From Clostridiales bacterium (lineage in GTDB: Bacteria > Bacillota_B > Dehalobacteriia > UBA4068), in the NCBI GenBank assembly GCA_009782975.1, contig WRIA01000002.1, positions 1-13,717 on the forward strand: a DNA stretch of 13,717 nucleotides, read 5' to 3'. A program made the position numbers and the translations under genes. The notes beneath the pieces are model-generated. The model saw only the letters and a program-made list of their open reading frames with translations, did no database searches and was not told the DNA's origin. This document shows, piece after piece, positions 1-8,192 of the stretch (position 1 is the first letter of the stretch; the number at the start of each line of letters is the position of its first letter).

Positions 1-839
1 TCGAGGGCTTTCGTGAAGGTGTTCCCTTCGACGGCGGTAAGGGGGAAAACTACCCACTGGAGCTGGGTTCCCATAGCTTCATACCAGGTTTTGAGGATCA
101 GCTTATAGGCGTTAAAGCCGGTGAGGAACGGGAGATAAACGTGGTGTTCCCGGAAGGCTATCAGGAAAAAACCCTGGCCGGACAGCCCGTATTGTTCAAG
201 GTACAGGTGCGGGAGCTTAAACGCCGTATATGGCCGGATTTAGACGACGAGTTGGCTCAGGAGTTGAGCGAAAAGGCGGAAACGTTGGAGGATCTGCGCC
301 GCGAGGTAGCAGAACGCATAAAGCAGCGCAACGACGCTGCGGCGGAGCGTAAGGCAAGGGAGGATGTTCTGTCTTTGGCTACAACAAACGCCGGTATAGA
401 TCTGCCGCCCCTTATGACGGAGCAACGGGTGGACAGCATGGTGCAGCATCTGGCCGAACGCCTGCAATCCCAGGGCCTGCAAATGCAGCAGTATCTGGAA
501 TACGCCGGGCAGACAGCCCAGGATTTGCGCGAAAGCTATATGGAGCAGGCAGAAAAAGCCGTGCGTAATGATCTGGTGCTGGAGGCCGTGGCCCAGGCGG
601 AAGATATAAGCGTAAGCAACGAGGAATTAGAACAGGAACTGCAAACTATAGCCGAATATTATCAGCAGCCGCCGGAGCAAATAAAAGCTGTCTTTAGCGA
701 AAACGGCCGCCTGGATGCGCTTACAGAGGAGATGCGGATACGAAAGGCCTCCGAGCTTATCTATAGCAGCGCCGATGTTACGGAGGTTATCATCAGCGGC
801 GAAGCGGAGGAAACGGGAGATATAGTGGACGCGGATTAA
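1..839 (+). CDS. tig: Trigger factor, 5'-truncated by window edge
   Basis: Ribosome-associated chaperone and peptidyl-prolyl isomerase that meets nascent chains at the exit tunnel. The frame is open from base 3, giving 278 visible residues of a protein usually 420-450 long; the N-terminal ribosome-binding domain is missing. The first ~65 residues are the end of the FKBP-type PPIase domain: a [20 protein letters not shown] signature, then a FPEGY segment and [11 protein letters not shown] strand. The rest is the helical SurA-like C-terminal arm, rich in Glu, Gln and Ala. A GTG at 141 could be mistaken for a start, but the PPIase signature upstream is in the same frame, so the gene enters from outside. 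It is followed 68 nt later by clpP; tig–clpP–clpX is a common bacterial order. The acidic tail ends with TAA. Confidence 0.95.
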   Translation, partial: EGFREGVPFDGGKGENYPLELGSHSFIPGFEDQLIGVKAGEEREINVVFPEGYQEKTLAGQPVLFKVQVRELKRRIWPDLDDELAQELSEKAETLEDLRREVAERIKQRNDAAAERKAREDVLSLATTNAGIDLPPLMTEQRVDSMVQHLAERLQSQGLQMQQYLEYAGQTAQDLRESYMEQAEKAVRNDLVLEAVAQAEDISVSNEELEQELQTIAEYYQQPPEQIKAVFSENGRLDALTEEMRIRKASELIYSSADVTEVIISGEAEETGDIVDAD

Positions 840-907
840 GCAAAAACAGAGACTGCTTTCAGCGATCTAACCAAAACATATATTTGTTTTTGAAAGGGGG
901 AGAGGCC

Positions 908-1519
908 ATGAGTATTCTGGTACCTATGGTTATAGAGCAAACCAACCGGGGGGAGCGTTCCTACGATATCTATTCGCGCCTTTTAAAGGACAGGCTGGTC
1001 TTTTTGGGCAGCCATATCGACGATTATGTGGCTAACCTGGTAATAGCGCAACTGCTGTTTTTGGAAGCGGAGGACCCGGATAAGGATATACGCCTCTACA
1101 TCAACAGCCCCGGCGGCTCCATCACCGCGGGCATGGCCATCTACGATACCATACAGTATATCTGCTGCGACGTGGCCACAACCTGTGTGGGCATGGCCGC
1201 CTCTATGGGCGCCTTTTTGCTGGCCGCCGGTACGCCGGGCAAGCGTTACGCCCTGCCCAACAGCGAAATAATGATACATCAGCCCAGCGGCGGTATGCAG
1301 GGACAGGCCACGGATATAGATATCCGTGCCCGCCATATACTGCGCATACGCGACAAGATGAACACCATACTGGCGGAACGCACCGGCCAGCCCAAGGACA
1401 AAATAGCACTGGATACGGAGCGGGATTATTTTATGACCGCCCCGGAAGCCAAGGCTTATGGCCTGGTGGACGAGGTAGTGGAGCCCCGGCCGGCTGTATC
1501 CGGCAAAAAGAAAAAATAG
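908..1519 (+). CDS. clpP: ATP-dependent Clp protease proteolytic subunit ClpP
   Basis: Serine protease forming the tetradecameric barrel that degrades proteins fed in by ClpX or ClpC in the cytoplasm. The 203-residue product has the usual family length. The triad is visible: Ser99 in GMAASMGAF, His124 in IMIHQPSGG and Asp173 in ERDYF, very close to the B. subtilis numbering; the oxyanion-loop SPGGS is at 67-71. I chose the ATG at 908 because a purine-rich AAAGGGGGAG lies just upstream (893-902) and the protein then begins [11 protein letters not shown], as ClpP proteins do. An upstream in-frame TTG at 884 would overlap that ribosome binding site. It ends in a lysine-rich tail, KKKK. clpX follows after 21 nt, so the two are very probably co-transcribed. 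Confidence 0.97.
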   Translation: MSILVPMVIEQTNRGERSYDIYSRLLKDRLVFLGSHIDDYVANLVIAQLLFLEAEDPDKDIRLYINSPGGSITAGMAIYDTIQYICCDVATTCVGMAASMGAFLLAAGTPGKRYALPNSEIMIHQPSGGMQGQATDIDIRARHILRIRDKMNTILAERTGQPKDKIALDTERDYFMTAPEAKAYGLVDEVVEPRPAVSGKKKK

Positions 1520-1540
1520 TCGGAAAATTAGGAGGGTGCT

Positions 1541-2800
1541 ATGAGTAAACCCACAGACGATAAAATGATACCACGCTGCTCTTTTTGCGGCAAAAGCCAA
1601 AACCAGGTGCAAAAGCTCATCGCCGGCCCGGGCGCTTATATCTGCAACGAATGTATAGAGCTGTGCAACGAGATAATCTCCGAAGAGGGCCCGGAGACCC
1701 TGGCGGACGAACAGCCCGTCATCCCCAAGCCGGTGGAGATACGCCAGGTGCTGGATCAATATGTCATCGGGCAGGATTCCGCTAAAAAATCCCTGGCAGT
1801 GGCGGTTTACAATCACTACAAACGTATCGACAACGAGGCGGAGGGGGACGATGTAGAGCTGCAAAAAAGCAATATCGTTATGCTGGGCCCCACCGGTTGC
1901 GGCAAAACGCTGCTGGCGGAAACATTGGCCCGCATACTTCATGTGCCCTTCGCCGTGGCCGACGCTACATCCCTTACCGAGGCCGGTTATGTGGGCGAGG
2001 ATGTAGAAAACATCCTGCTTAAGCTCATTCAGGCTGCGGATTTCGATATAGAGCGGGCCGAGCGGGGCATCGTCTATATAGACGAGATAGACAAGATAGC
2101 CCGCAAATCGGAAAACCCCTCCATTACGCGGGATGTTTCCGGCGAAGGCGTGCAGCAGACCCTGCTGAAGATACTGGAAGGAACGGTAGCCTCCGTGCCG
2201 CCCCAGGGCGGGCGCAAGCACCCGCATCAGGAATTCATCCAGATAGACACGACCAATATCCTCTTTATCTGCGGCGGCGCTTTCGGCGGCATAGAGACCA
2301 TCATCCAAAACCGCCTGGGCAAAAACACCATGGGCTTCGGCTCGGAGATACGCAGTAAAAAGGATTGGGATAAAGACAATGTTCTGGGCAGAATACTGCC
2401 GGAGGATCTGCTTAAGTTTGGCCTTATACCGGAATTCGTGGGCCGGCTGCCTATTATAGTTACCTTGGAGGCCCTGGATGAGGAAGCCCTGATACGGGTA
2501 CTTACAGAACCTAAAAACGCCCTTACCCGCCAGTACAAAAAGCTTTTCGATATGGATGGCGTAAGTCTGGAGTTCAAGGAGGAGTCCCTGCGGGCAATTG
2601 CCCTTGAAGCCATAGAGCGCAAGACCGGGGCCAGAGGCCTTCGCGCCATACTGGAAAGCTTGTTGCTGGACGTGATGTACGAAACGCCCTCCCGCAGTGA
2701 TGTGTATAAATGCGTGATCACCAAGGATGTGGTGGAAAAGAAGGAAGAACCGCGTTTGTTCTCCCTGGCCGCCAAGGACGAAGTGGAAACCGCGTCTTAA
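1541..2800 (+). CDS. clpX: ATP-dependent Clp protease ATP-binding subunit ClpX
   Basis: AAA+ unfoldase that recognises substrates, unfolds them and threads them into ClpP. Length is 419 residues, normal for the family. In order: an N-terminal C4 zinc-binding domain (Cys13, Cys16, Cys35, Cys38); Walker A GPTGCGKT at 116-123, with Cys where Ser is more usual; pore loop GYVG at 149-152; Walker B ending IDEID at 180-184; a ClpP-docking loop reading MGFG rather than the common IGFG; and the sensor-2 segment GARGLR near the C-terminus. An AGGAGGG ribosome binding site lies around 1530-1536, 21 nt or less after clpP. No lon gene follows, although many relatives carry one here; instead the downstream intergenic region contains parS palindromes. 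Confidence 0.97.
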   Translation: MSKPTDDKMIPRCSFCGKSQNQVQKLIAGPGAYICNECIELCNEIISEEGPETLADEQPVIPKPVEIRQVLDQYVIGQDSAKKSLAVAVYNHYKRIDNEAEGDDVELQKSNIVMLGPTGCGKTLLAETLARILHVPFAVADATSLTEAGYVGEDVENILLKLIQAADFDIERAERGIVYIDEIDKIARKSENPSITRDVSGEGVQQTLLKILEGTVASVPPQGGRKHPHQEFIQIDTTNILFICGGAFGGIETIIQNRLGKNTMGFGSEIRSKKDWDKDNVLGRILPEDLLKFGLIPEFVGRLPIIVTLEALDEEALIRVLTEPKNALTRQYKKLFDMDGVSLEFKEESLRAIALEAIERKTGARGLRAILESLLLDVMYETPSRSDVYKCVITKDVVEKKEEPRLFSLAAKDEVETAS

Positions 2801-2840
2801 AGTCATCTTACAGCATGGCGAACAAGTGTAAGTTTTTTAA

Positions 2841-2858
2841 ATGTTTCACGTGAAACAT
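2841..2858. other. parS-like centromere site 1
   Basis: Perfect 18-bp palindrome ATGTTTCACGTGAAACAT. Its inner 16 bases match the established ParB/Spo0J site TGTTNCACGTGAAACA. It sits 40 bp after clpX. Here the symmetry extends further, to a perfect 34-bp palindrome over 2833-2866, because a T-run precedes it and an A-run follows. The T-run is on the wrong side for a rho-independent terminator of clpX. ParB loading here is inferred from the sequence match. Confidence 0.9.
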
Positions 2859-2905
2859 TTAAAAAAATACCGCTTTTGGTAGCTGGTATTTAGAGGATTG
2901 GAGGT

Positions 2906-2923
2906 ATGTTTCACGTGAAACAT
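2906..2923. other. parS-like centromere site 2, inside the thiN start
   Basis: Second perfect copy of the same 18-bp palindrome. It coincides with codons 1-6 of the thiamine pyrophosphokinase gene and encodes MFHVKH. Its centre is exactly 65 bp from the centre of site 1. A ParB molecule bound here would cover the translation start region of the DNA and could affect transcription through it, but that is inference. Confidence 0.9.
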
Positions 2924-3574
2924 CCCCTCTGTCTTATCATGCTGGGCGGCGACGCGCCGGGTGCTTTAGCCGCGCGGGAATTATCCTTACTGCTGGAACA
3001 AAGCCCTTATGTGGTGGCGGCGGATAAAGGCGCGGAGCATCTTTTACAGCTGGGCATCATGCCTCATCTGCTGGTGGGAGATGGCGATTCCCTTTCACCC
3101 GCGGCGCGGGAAGCCTGTCTTAAGGCCGGTACGAAATTTTTGTCCCTGCCCCGCCGCAAAGATCTTACAGATGGGGAAGCGGCTTTATCCGCCGCCCTTA
3201 ATGTCGGCAACCGCCTGGCTGTTTTCGGGGCTTTTGGCGGAAGGGTGGATCACCTGCTGGGCAATCTGCTGGCGCCCCTGGCCTGCCAAAAAAAATGGGA
3301 AAGCTGCATCTTTTACGGGGAGGGCTTTACAGTTAAGTATTGCTTCGGCGATACCCTGCTTAGGGGAAAACCGGGGGATACGGTAAGCATGGTGGCTCTT
3401 TCCCCAACGGTGGAAAACATCACTTTACAGGGGTTTTGTTATCCTCTGCTGAATCATGTTACAACGCTTGGTTCCAGCCGCTGCTTAAGCAACGAGCTAA
3501 AAGAACCCACGGGGCATATCTCTTTCGATGCCGGTATAATGCTTATTATACATTACAGTGGCCACGCTGCATAG
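2906..3574 (+). CDS. thiN: Thiamine pyrophosphokinase
   Basis: Transfers pyrophosphate from ATP to thiamine, making the cofactor thiamine diphosphate in the cytoplasm. The 222-residue product shows the family's landmarks in order: LGGDAPG at 13-19, GDGDS at 58-62 (the GD.DS metal/substrate motif), KDLTDGE at 85-91, GAFGGRVDHLLGN at 108-120, and a C-terminal SNEL at 195-198 in the binding domain. The start is unusual: ATG 2906 has AGAGGA at 2892-2897 with an 8-nt spacer, whereas the stronger GGAGG at 2900-2904 is too close to this ATG and would better fit GTG 2915, the fourth codon. Both starts lie inside parS site 2, so the first residues are dictated by the palindrome. The core fold begins at about residue 9, so either start gives a full enzyme. 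The carboxypeptidase gene follows after 21 nt. Confidence 0.9.
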   Translation: MFHVKHPLCLIMLGGDAPGALAARELSLLLEQSPYVVAADKGAEHLLQLGIMPHLLVGDGDSLSPAAREACLKAGTKFLSLPRRKDLTDGEAALSAALNVGNRLAVFGAFGGRVDHLLGNLLAPLACQKKWESCIFYGEGFTVKYCFGDTLLRGKPGDTVSMVALSPTVENITLQGFCYPLLNHVTTLGSSRCLSNELKEPTGHISFDAGIMLIIHYSGHAA

Positions 3575-3595
3575 ACCTGCTTTAAAGGAGAATAC

Positions 3596-5026
3596 ATGGC
3601 AAACAAGCTGTTGCCCGTGCTGGTGGCCTTGCTGATCTTGGTCTCGGGCGCAATACCGGCACAAGCCGCCGAAAATTCTATGCTGCCCAATGCCCAGATG
3701 CTGGTCAATCCGGCCAACCCCCTGCCGCCGGATTTTAAACCGGAGGGCTTGACCGGTATCAGCGGTTTTATGCGGGCCAACGGCGATATACTGCTGCGCT
3801 CTGACGCGGCGGCGGCTTTGCGGGAGATGCTTTCCGCTTTAAAGGCCGCCGGCATCACGGATATTTATGCCTGTTCCGGCTATCGCAGTTTTACGCGGCA
3901 AAAAGAGCTGCATACGGCCAAGGTGGCTTATTACAGGCAGCAAGGTTCCAGCGAAACAAGGGCGCGGGCACAGGCTGCCCGCTGGGTGCTGCCTCCCGGC
4001 CAAAGCGAACATCAAACCGGGCTGGCGCTGGATTTTTCCACATCCTCCAACGGGTACGAATTGTCGGAGGCCTTTGCCAGAACCGCCGCCGGACGCTGGC
4101 TTAAAGAGCATTGTGTGGAGTACGGTTTTATAGTGCGCTATACGGCGGAAAAGGAGACTTTTACCGGCGTGGCTTCGGAACCGTGGCATCTGCGTTATGT
4201 CGGCGCGGATCACGCCCTTTATATGCGGCAGAATGATCTGTGCCTGGAAGAATACCATGCTTTATTGCGGGAGAAAAGCCCGCTTCTGTTTAAAAACGCT
4301 ACAGGAGAGGAGCGCGCCGTGCATTATGCCACGGGGGATACTTCCGCCAACCCGCCCGGCGCGGTGCTGGCCGTATCTTTAGCGCGTTATGGCAGCAAAA
4401 GCCGTATCATCACCGCCAGGCCGCCGCTGACGCCCTTGTTCGATACAGCGGGCCATTGGGGCGAGCCCTTTATCCGGCGGTTGCATGGCTTAGGGGTAGT
4501 GGGCGGTTATATGGATGGCAGCTTCCGCCCGGATACCGGGGTAAGCCGGGGAGAATTTATCACCGCCTTTTCCCGCCTGCCTTTGCCGGTGTTTACGGAT
4601 ACGCCCATTGTCTTAGGGGAATCTCCCTCTCTGCCCTTGGGCCCGGTCATGCTGCCTTATAAGGACGTGTATCCAGAGGATTATTATTACCAGCCCTTGT
4701 TGCGCTGCTATCGCGCTTCTATAGTACAGGTGCTGGATACGGAAGCCCTAACGCCTCATCTGTTCGAAGCGCACCGGCAGTTATTGCGGGGCGAGGCCGC
4801 GCTGCTACTGGCCCAGGCCTTTAACAAGGATACCTTCGTCTCTCCGGCCAACTTCAGCTACAGCGATGTGCCGCCGCCCGCCGGGCAGTTATACCGTTCT
4901 GTAGAGCTTCTTACAGCCCGCGGCGTGCTTTCCGGGGATAAAGACGGCCTTTTCCACCCGGAGCGCGGCATAAGCCGGGCCGAGATGAGCGCCATGCTCT
5001 GCCGATTGCTGGACGCGGCGCGCTAA
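3596..5026 (+). CDS. Secreted VanY-type (M15B) D-Ala-D-Ala carboxypeptidase with SLH repeats
   Basis: Predicted cell-wall enzyme that trims peptidoglycan stem peptides outside the membrane. A signal peptide spans residues 1-24 (lysine, hydrophobic core, cleavage after AQA). The peptidase domain covers about 45-215: SGYRS at 94-98, SEHQTGLALD at 137-146 and EPWH at 195-198, giving zinc ligands His139, Asp146 and His198 and catalytic Glu195, as in LAS metallopeptidases. The C-terminal half holds S-layer-homology repeats: a clear one at 281-325 (VGGYMDGSFRPD..VSRGEF), a degenerate one at about 354-405, and another at 421-475 (SGDKDGLFHPERGISRAEM). SLH repeats usually tether proteins to secondary wall polymers. 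The ribosome binding site AAAGGAG is at 3584-3590. It probably shares a transcript with thiN, with no evident functional link. The D,D- versus L,D-carboxypeptidase specificity cannot be read from sequence. Confidence 0.88.
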   Translation: MANKLLPVLVALLILVSGAIPAQAAENSMLPNAQMLVNPANPLPPDFKPEGLTGISGFMRANGDILLRSDAAAALREMLSALKAAGITDIYACSGYRSFTRQKELHTAKVAYYRQQGSSETRARAQAARWVLPPGQSEHQTGLALDFSTSSNGYELSEAFARTAAGRWLKEHCVEYGFIVRYTAEKETFTGVASEPWHLRYVGADHALYMRQNDLCLEEYHALLREKSPLLFKNATGEERAVHYATGDTSANPPGAVLAVSLARYGSKSRIITARPPLTPLFDTAGHWGEPFIRRLHGLGVVGGYMDGSFRPDTGVSRGEFITAFSRLPLPVFTDTPIVLGESPSLPLGPVMLPYKDVYPEDYYYQPLLRCYRASIVQVLDTEALTPHLFEAHRQLLRGEAALLLAQAFNKDTFVSPANFSYSDVPPPAGQLYRSVELLTARGVLSGDKDGLFHPERGISRAEMSAMLCRLLDAAR

Positions 5027-5027
5027 A

Positions 5028-5045
5028 ATGTTTCACGTGAAACAT
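5028..5045. other. parS-like centromere site 3
   Basis: Third perfect copy of the 18-bp palindrome, beginning two bases after the stop codon of the carboxypeptidase gene. The symmetry extends to 22 bp (5026-5047), overlapping the last base of the stop codon. Its flanks (aa before, ttta-like after) resemble those of site 1, the first member of the other pair. Confidence 0.9.
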
Positions 5046-5092
5046 TTACAGTTATGCCTCCTATGTTTGCCTGGGCAAATATGACAAAAAGA

Positions 5093-5110
5093 ATGTTTCA
5101 CGTGAAACAT
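5093..5110. other. parS-like centromere site 4
   Basis: Fourth perfect copy; symmetry extends to 24 bp (5090-5113). Its centre is exactly 65 bp from site 3, the same spacing as between sites 1 and 2. Between sites 3 and 4 lies a small inverted repeat, TTTGCC-TG-GGCAAA at 5066-5079, close to the midpoint of the pair. No clear promoter was found between site 4 and the DUF1385 gene at 5205, although the stretch is AT-rich. Confidence 0.9.
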
Positions 5111-5204
5111 TCTCGTAATAAAATATCCGTGCAAATTTAAATTCTAATCTGAAAATCACATTTTTTGTATCATATCAGGTTGAAAAAGGAACAGGAAGGC
5201 GTTT

Positions 5205-6200
5205 ATGGGCAAGATATATTATGGCGGGCAGGCCGTTATGGAAGGCGTGATGATGCAGGGCCCACAAGGCAAGGCCATAGCCTGCCGCAAGGAAGATGAT
5301 ACTATAGTGTATAATATACGGGAGCTGCGGCCGCCCAAGGAGCGCTTCCCTGTATTGGGCTGGCCGGTGGTGCGCGGCTGCGCCTCCTTTTTCTTTTCCC
5401 TAAAAAGCGGTGTGCAAGATCTTACCTGGTCCGCCGCGCAGATAGGCGAAAGCGAGGAGGAAACGCTTTCCACCAGAGAGATGGTGCTGGCAGTGTTGAT
5501 GGCCGTGGCGCTGACACTGGTGTTTTTTGTGGCCCTGCCGGTCTGGCTGGGTACCTGGGCCCATCCCTATATCGGCGATTTCGGGCGCAGCCTGCTGGAA
5601 GGGGCCTTGCGCCTTACCCTCTTTTTATTATATGTGCTGATCATACGCCGCCTGCCGGAAATAAAGCGCCTGTTTGCTTATCATGGGGCCGAGCATAAGA
5701 CCATAAACGCCCTGGAGGCGGGCGCTATGCTTAAACCGGAGATCGTAGGCGGGTATTCCCGCATACATACGCGCTGCGGCACCAGCTTTATACTTATGGT
5801 GATGGTGCTTATGATATTGATCTTCACCTTTGTAGGCCAGACCAACGGCGCTTTGGGCCGCATGGGCATCAAGCTGCTGCTTATGCCCCTGATAGCGGGC
5901 TTAAGCTACGAGCTTTACCGCCTGCCGCTGCGCTATCCCGAAAACCGCCTGATAAGGCTGCTGGTAGCGCCCGGCCTGGCTATGCAGCGCCTGACCACCG
6001 CCGAGCCGGATGAAGGACAGTTGGCGGTGGCCATAGCCGCGCTTACACATGTACCCGGCTTTGAATATACGGAGCAGATACCGGAGCCAGAGACAGAAAC
6101 CGTACAATATCCTGTACAGGATATTATACTTACACAAGAGTCCGGGCAAAATCAAGTACAGGATACTGTACAGGATATTGTACAGGAGGAAGAATGTTAG
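5205..6200 (+). CDS. yqhQ: DUF1385 family membrane protein (YqhQ-like)
   Basis: Membrane protein of unknown biochemical function, conserved in Firmicutes and often encoded beside prfA and prmC. The 331 residues contain the hallmark [11 protein letters not shown] at 7-17, YHGAEHK at 159-165 and HTRCGTSF at 188-195. Hydrophobic segments at about 92-115, 132-149, 194-211 and 222-240 are probable transmembrane helices. The ribosome binding site AGGAAGG is at 5193-5199, five bases before the ATG. The C-terminus (about 290-331) is acidic, low in complexity and contains repeated VQD(I/T) units coded by a 12-nt DNA repeat; this tail is probably not part of the conserved fold. The final codons overlap the prfA start by 7 bp (ATGTTAG), suggesting translational coupling. 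Confidence 0.9.
   Translation: MGKIYYGGQAVMEGVMMQGPQGKAIACRKEDDTIVYNIRELRPPKERFPVLGWPVVRGCASFFFSLKSGVQDLTWSAAQIGESEEETLSTREMVLAVLMAVALTLVFFVALPVWLGTWAHPYIGDFGRSLLEGALRLTLFLLYVLIIRRLPEIKRLFAYHGAEHKTINALEAGAMLKPEIVGGYSRIHTRCGTSFILMVMVLMILIFTFVGQTNGALGRMGIKLLLMPLIAGLSYELYRLPLRYPENRLIRLLVAPGLAMQRLTTAEPDEGQLAVAIAALTHVPGFEYTEQIPEPETETVQYPVQDIILTQESGQNQVQDTVQDIVQEEEC
6102..6191 (+). repeat. 12-nt repeats GTACAGGATATT ending in the prfA ribosome binding site
   Basis: Units of 12 nt start at 6102 (GTACAATATCCT), 6114 (GTACAGGATATT), 6156 (GTACAGGATACT), 6168 (GTACAGGATATT) and 6180 (GTACAGGAGGAA). The first two back to back create a perfect 20-bp palindrome at 6106-6125. The last copy carries AGGAGG at 6184-6189, the Shine-Dalgarno sequence for prfA (ATG 6194). 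CCTGTAC at 6111-6117 is complementary to GTACAGG at 6180-6186, so the messenger could fold over the ribosome binding site. Confidence 0.85.
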
Positions 6201-7255
6201 ATAAACTGGCCGCTTTGGCCGAAAAATATGACAAGCTTACAGAGCTGGTCTCCGATCCGGCGGTGATAGCCGAACAAAGCGAGTGGCAAAAGCATATAAA
6301 GGCCCGCGCGGAGATAGAGGATGTTGTATTCGCCTATCGGGAATACCGGCGTATCCTGGAAGGCATAGCCGGGGCCGAAGCCCTGCTGGGGGAAAAGGGC
6401 GAGCCGGAGCTTATGGAACTGGCCCGGATGGAGCTTTCCGATCTTACGGAGGAAAAGGAAAGGCAGGAGCAAGCACTTAAAGTGCTGCTTTTGCCCAAAG
6501 ATCCCAACGACGAAAAAAATGTTCTGCTGGAGATACGCGCCGGTACGGGCGGGGAGGAGGCGGCGCTGTTCGCCGGAGACCTGTTCCGTATGTACAGCCG
6601 CTATGCAGAACGCCGCCACTGGCGGCTGGAGATAATGGACGCCAACTATACGGATATAGGCGGAGTAAAAGAGATAATCATCCTGCTGGAAGGGCGGGGC
6701 GCTTACAGCCGCCTAAAATTCGAGAGCGGCGTACACCGAGTACAGCGCGTACCAAGTACAGAATCTGGCGGGCGCATCCATACCAGCGCCGCCACGGTGG
6801 CGGTGCTGCCGGAAGCGGAGGAGGTAGAGGTGGAGATCGCCCAAAACGATATCCGCATAGATTTGTTCTGCGCCACCGGGCCGGGAGGCCAATGCGTCAA
6901 CACCACCCAAAGCGCGGTGCGTATCACACATCTGCCCACAGGCATAGTTGTTTCCTGCCAGGACGAAAAAAGCCAGCATAAAAACAAGGATAAAGCCATG
7001 CGCGTACTGCGCGCGCGGGTGTTGGAAAAAATGCGGGAAGAAGCCTCCAGCGCCGAGGCTTCGGCTCGCCGCAGCATGGTAGGTTCCGGCGACCGTTCCG
7101 AACGCATACGCACCTATAATTTCCCCCAGGGACGGGTGACCGATCACCGTATAGGGCTTACCCTGCACCGCTTGGAATGGATATTACAGGGGGATCTGGA
7201 CGAAATAATAGACTCCCTTATCACTTCCGACCAGGCCATGCGCCTCAAAGAATAA
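6194..7255 (+). CDS. prfA: Peptide chain release factor 1
   Basis: Class I release factor that reads UAA and UAG in the ribosomal A site and triggers hydrolysis of the peptidyl-tRNA. The 353-residue length is typical. The stop-codon tripeptide PxT is PST at 187-189, inside [18 protein letters not shown]; this marks RF1 rather than RF2 (SPF). The catalytic loop GPGGQCVN has GGQ at 231-233, whose glutamine is the PrmC methylation site. The N-terminal coiled region (about 1-95) has the usual [13 protein letters not shown] opening, which supports ATG 6194. The gene overlaps the DUF1385 gene by 7 bp and its TAA shares one base with the prmC ATG (TAATG), so all three genes are probably translated from one message. 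Confidence 0.97.
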   Translation: MLDKLAALAEKYDKLTELVSDPAVIAEQSEWQKHIKARAEIEDVVFAYREYRRILEGIAGAEALLGEKGEPELMELARMELSDLTEEKERQEQALKVLLLPKDPNDEKNVLLEIRAGTGGEEAALFAGDLFRMYSRYAERRHWRLEIMDANYTDIGGVKEIIILLEGRGAYSRLKFESGVHRVQRVPSTESGGRIHTSAATVAVLPEAEEVEVEIAQNDIRIDLFCATGPGGQCVNTTQSAVRITHLPTGIVVSCQDEKSQHKNKDKAMRVLRARVLEKMREEASSAEASARRSMVGSGDRSERIRTYNFPQGRVTDHRIGLTLHRLEWILQGDLDEIIDSLITSDQAMRLKE

Positions 7256-8097
7256 TGCTGATGCGGCAGGCCCTGGCAGCGGCCCATCATAAACTGCAAG
7301 CGGCCGGGCTTTTAGGGGCCGAACACGAGGCGCGGCTTATTTGTGCGCATTTATGCGCGGTGGAACCGGGTCAGTTGGCGCTCTTTCTGGAAAGGGCTGT
7401 AGATGAAGAATTGATGGCCCGCCTGCTTAAAAGGCGTATAGCGGGAGAGCCTCTTCAGTATGTGCTGGGGGAGGCCGGATTCATGGGCCTGGATTTTGCG
7501 GTAGGGCCGGGCGTACTTATTCCGCGCGCGGATACGGAAGTGCTGGTGGAAAAAGCCATTTCCCTGCTTAAAGAGGCCGCGGCCCCGCTTATCGCCGATA
7601 TCGGGGCGGGTTCCGGCGCCATAACTGTAAGCTTGGCCCATTATCTGCCCCGGGCCGTGGTTTATGGCGTGGATATTTCCCCAAAGGCTCTTTTCTGGGC
7701 GAACAAGAACGCGCGCGCACATGGGTTAAGCGGGCGTTGCCGTTTTTGCGAAGGGGATATGCTTGCGCCTCTCGCCGCCCTGGATCTGCGTTTCGATCTT
7801 ATAATAAGCAACCCTCCTTATGTAACGGCGGCGGAGATGGATAGTCTGCCGCCGGAGGTACGGCAAGAACCCGCTTCGGCCCTCTATGGCGGAGAGGACG
7901 GCCTGACTTTTTACCGCCGTCTTGCGCGGGAGGCCGGCTTGCTTTTGCGGCCCGGCGGTTGCCTGCTGCTGGAGCATGGCTGGCAGCAGCAAAACCAGGT
8001 GGCGGAACTCCTGCAAAACAACGGCTGGCAAGTTACGGAATACCTTTCCGATTATGGCGGCCGGGCAAGGGGTATACTGGCTGTGGGCTGTCATTAA
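7255..8097 (+). CDS. prmC: Release factor glutamine methyltransferase PrmC
   Basis: SAM-dependent enzyme that N5-methylates the GGQ glutamine of release factors. The frame is open upstream into prfA, but the family-like protein starts at ATG 7255 ([10 protein letters not shown]), which overlaps the prfA stop as TAATG; ATG 7261 is an alternative. There is no strong Shine-Dalgarno sequence, so initiation is probably coupled to prfA termination. The product is 280 residues: an N-terminal helical domain (1-75), PRADTEVLVEKA at 90-101, SAM-binding GAGSGA at 117-122, the acidic VDIS strand end at 139-142, and catalytic NPPY at 186-189 that holds the glutamine amide. The context with prfA fits the function exactly. 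No tsaC gene follows, although one does in several relatives. Confidence 0.96.
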   Translation: MLMRQALAAAHHKLQAAGLLGAEHEARLICAHLCAVEPGQLALFLERAVDEELMARLLKRRIAGEPLQYVLGEAGFMGLDFAVGPGVLIPRADTEVLVEKAISLLKEAAAPLIADIGAGSGAITVSLAHYLPRAVVYGVDISPKALFWANKNARAHGLSGRCRFCEGDMLAPLAALDLRFDLIISNPPYVTAAEMDSLPPEVRQEPASALYGGEDGLTFYRRLAREAGLLLRPGGCLLLEHGWQQQNQVAELLQNNGWQVTEYLSDYGGRARGILAVGCH

Positions 8098-8192
8098 GGG
8101 CGGATTTTGTTTTTATATTGCATAGACCTTACAGCGTATGTATTTATCAGCTCTATACAACCGATGCCCAAAAAGCAAAGCACCTATGCTGC

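Noticed and set aside
141..839. GTG at 141 as a gene start
   Set aside because: The frame is open to base 3 and the upstream residues are clear trigger factor PPIase sequence, so it is internal.
884..907. TTG start of clpP at 884
   Set aside because: It would include the clpP ribosome binding site in the coding region and adds residues not typical of ClpP.
983..2806. 607-codon open frame on the minus strand opposite clpP and clpX
   Set aside because: It is the complement of two strongly conserved genes, has no recognisable domain, and results from the codon bias of the coding strand.
2841..5138. Short leader peptides beginning MFHVKH at parS sites 1, 3 and 4
   Set aside because: Each has ATG within the palindrome and 13-18 codons, but none has a ribosome binding site; the ATG is simply part of the palindrome.
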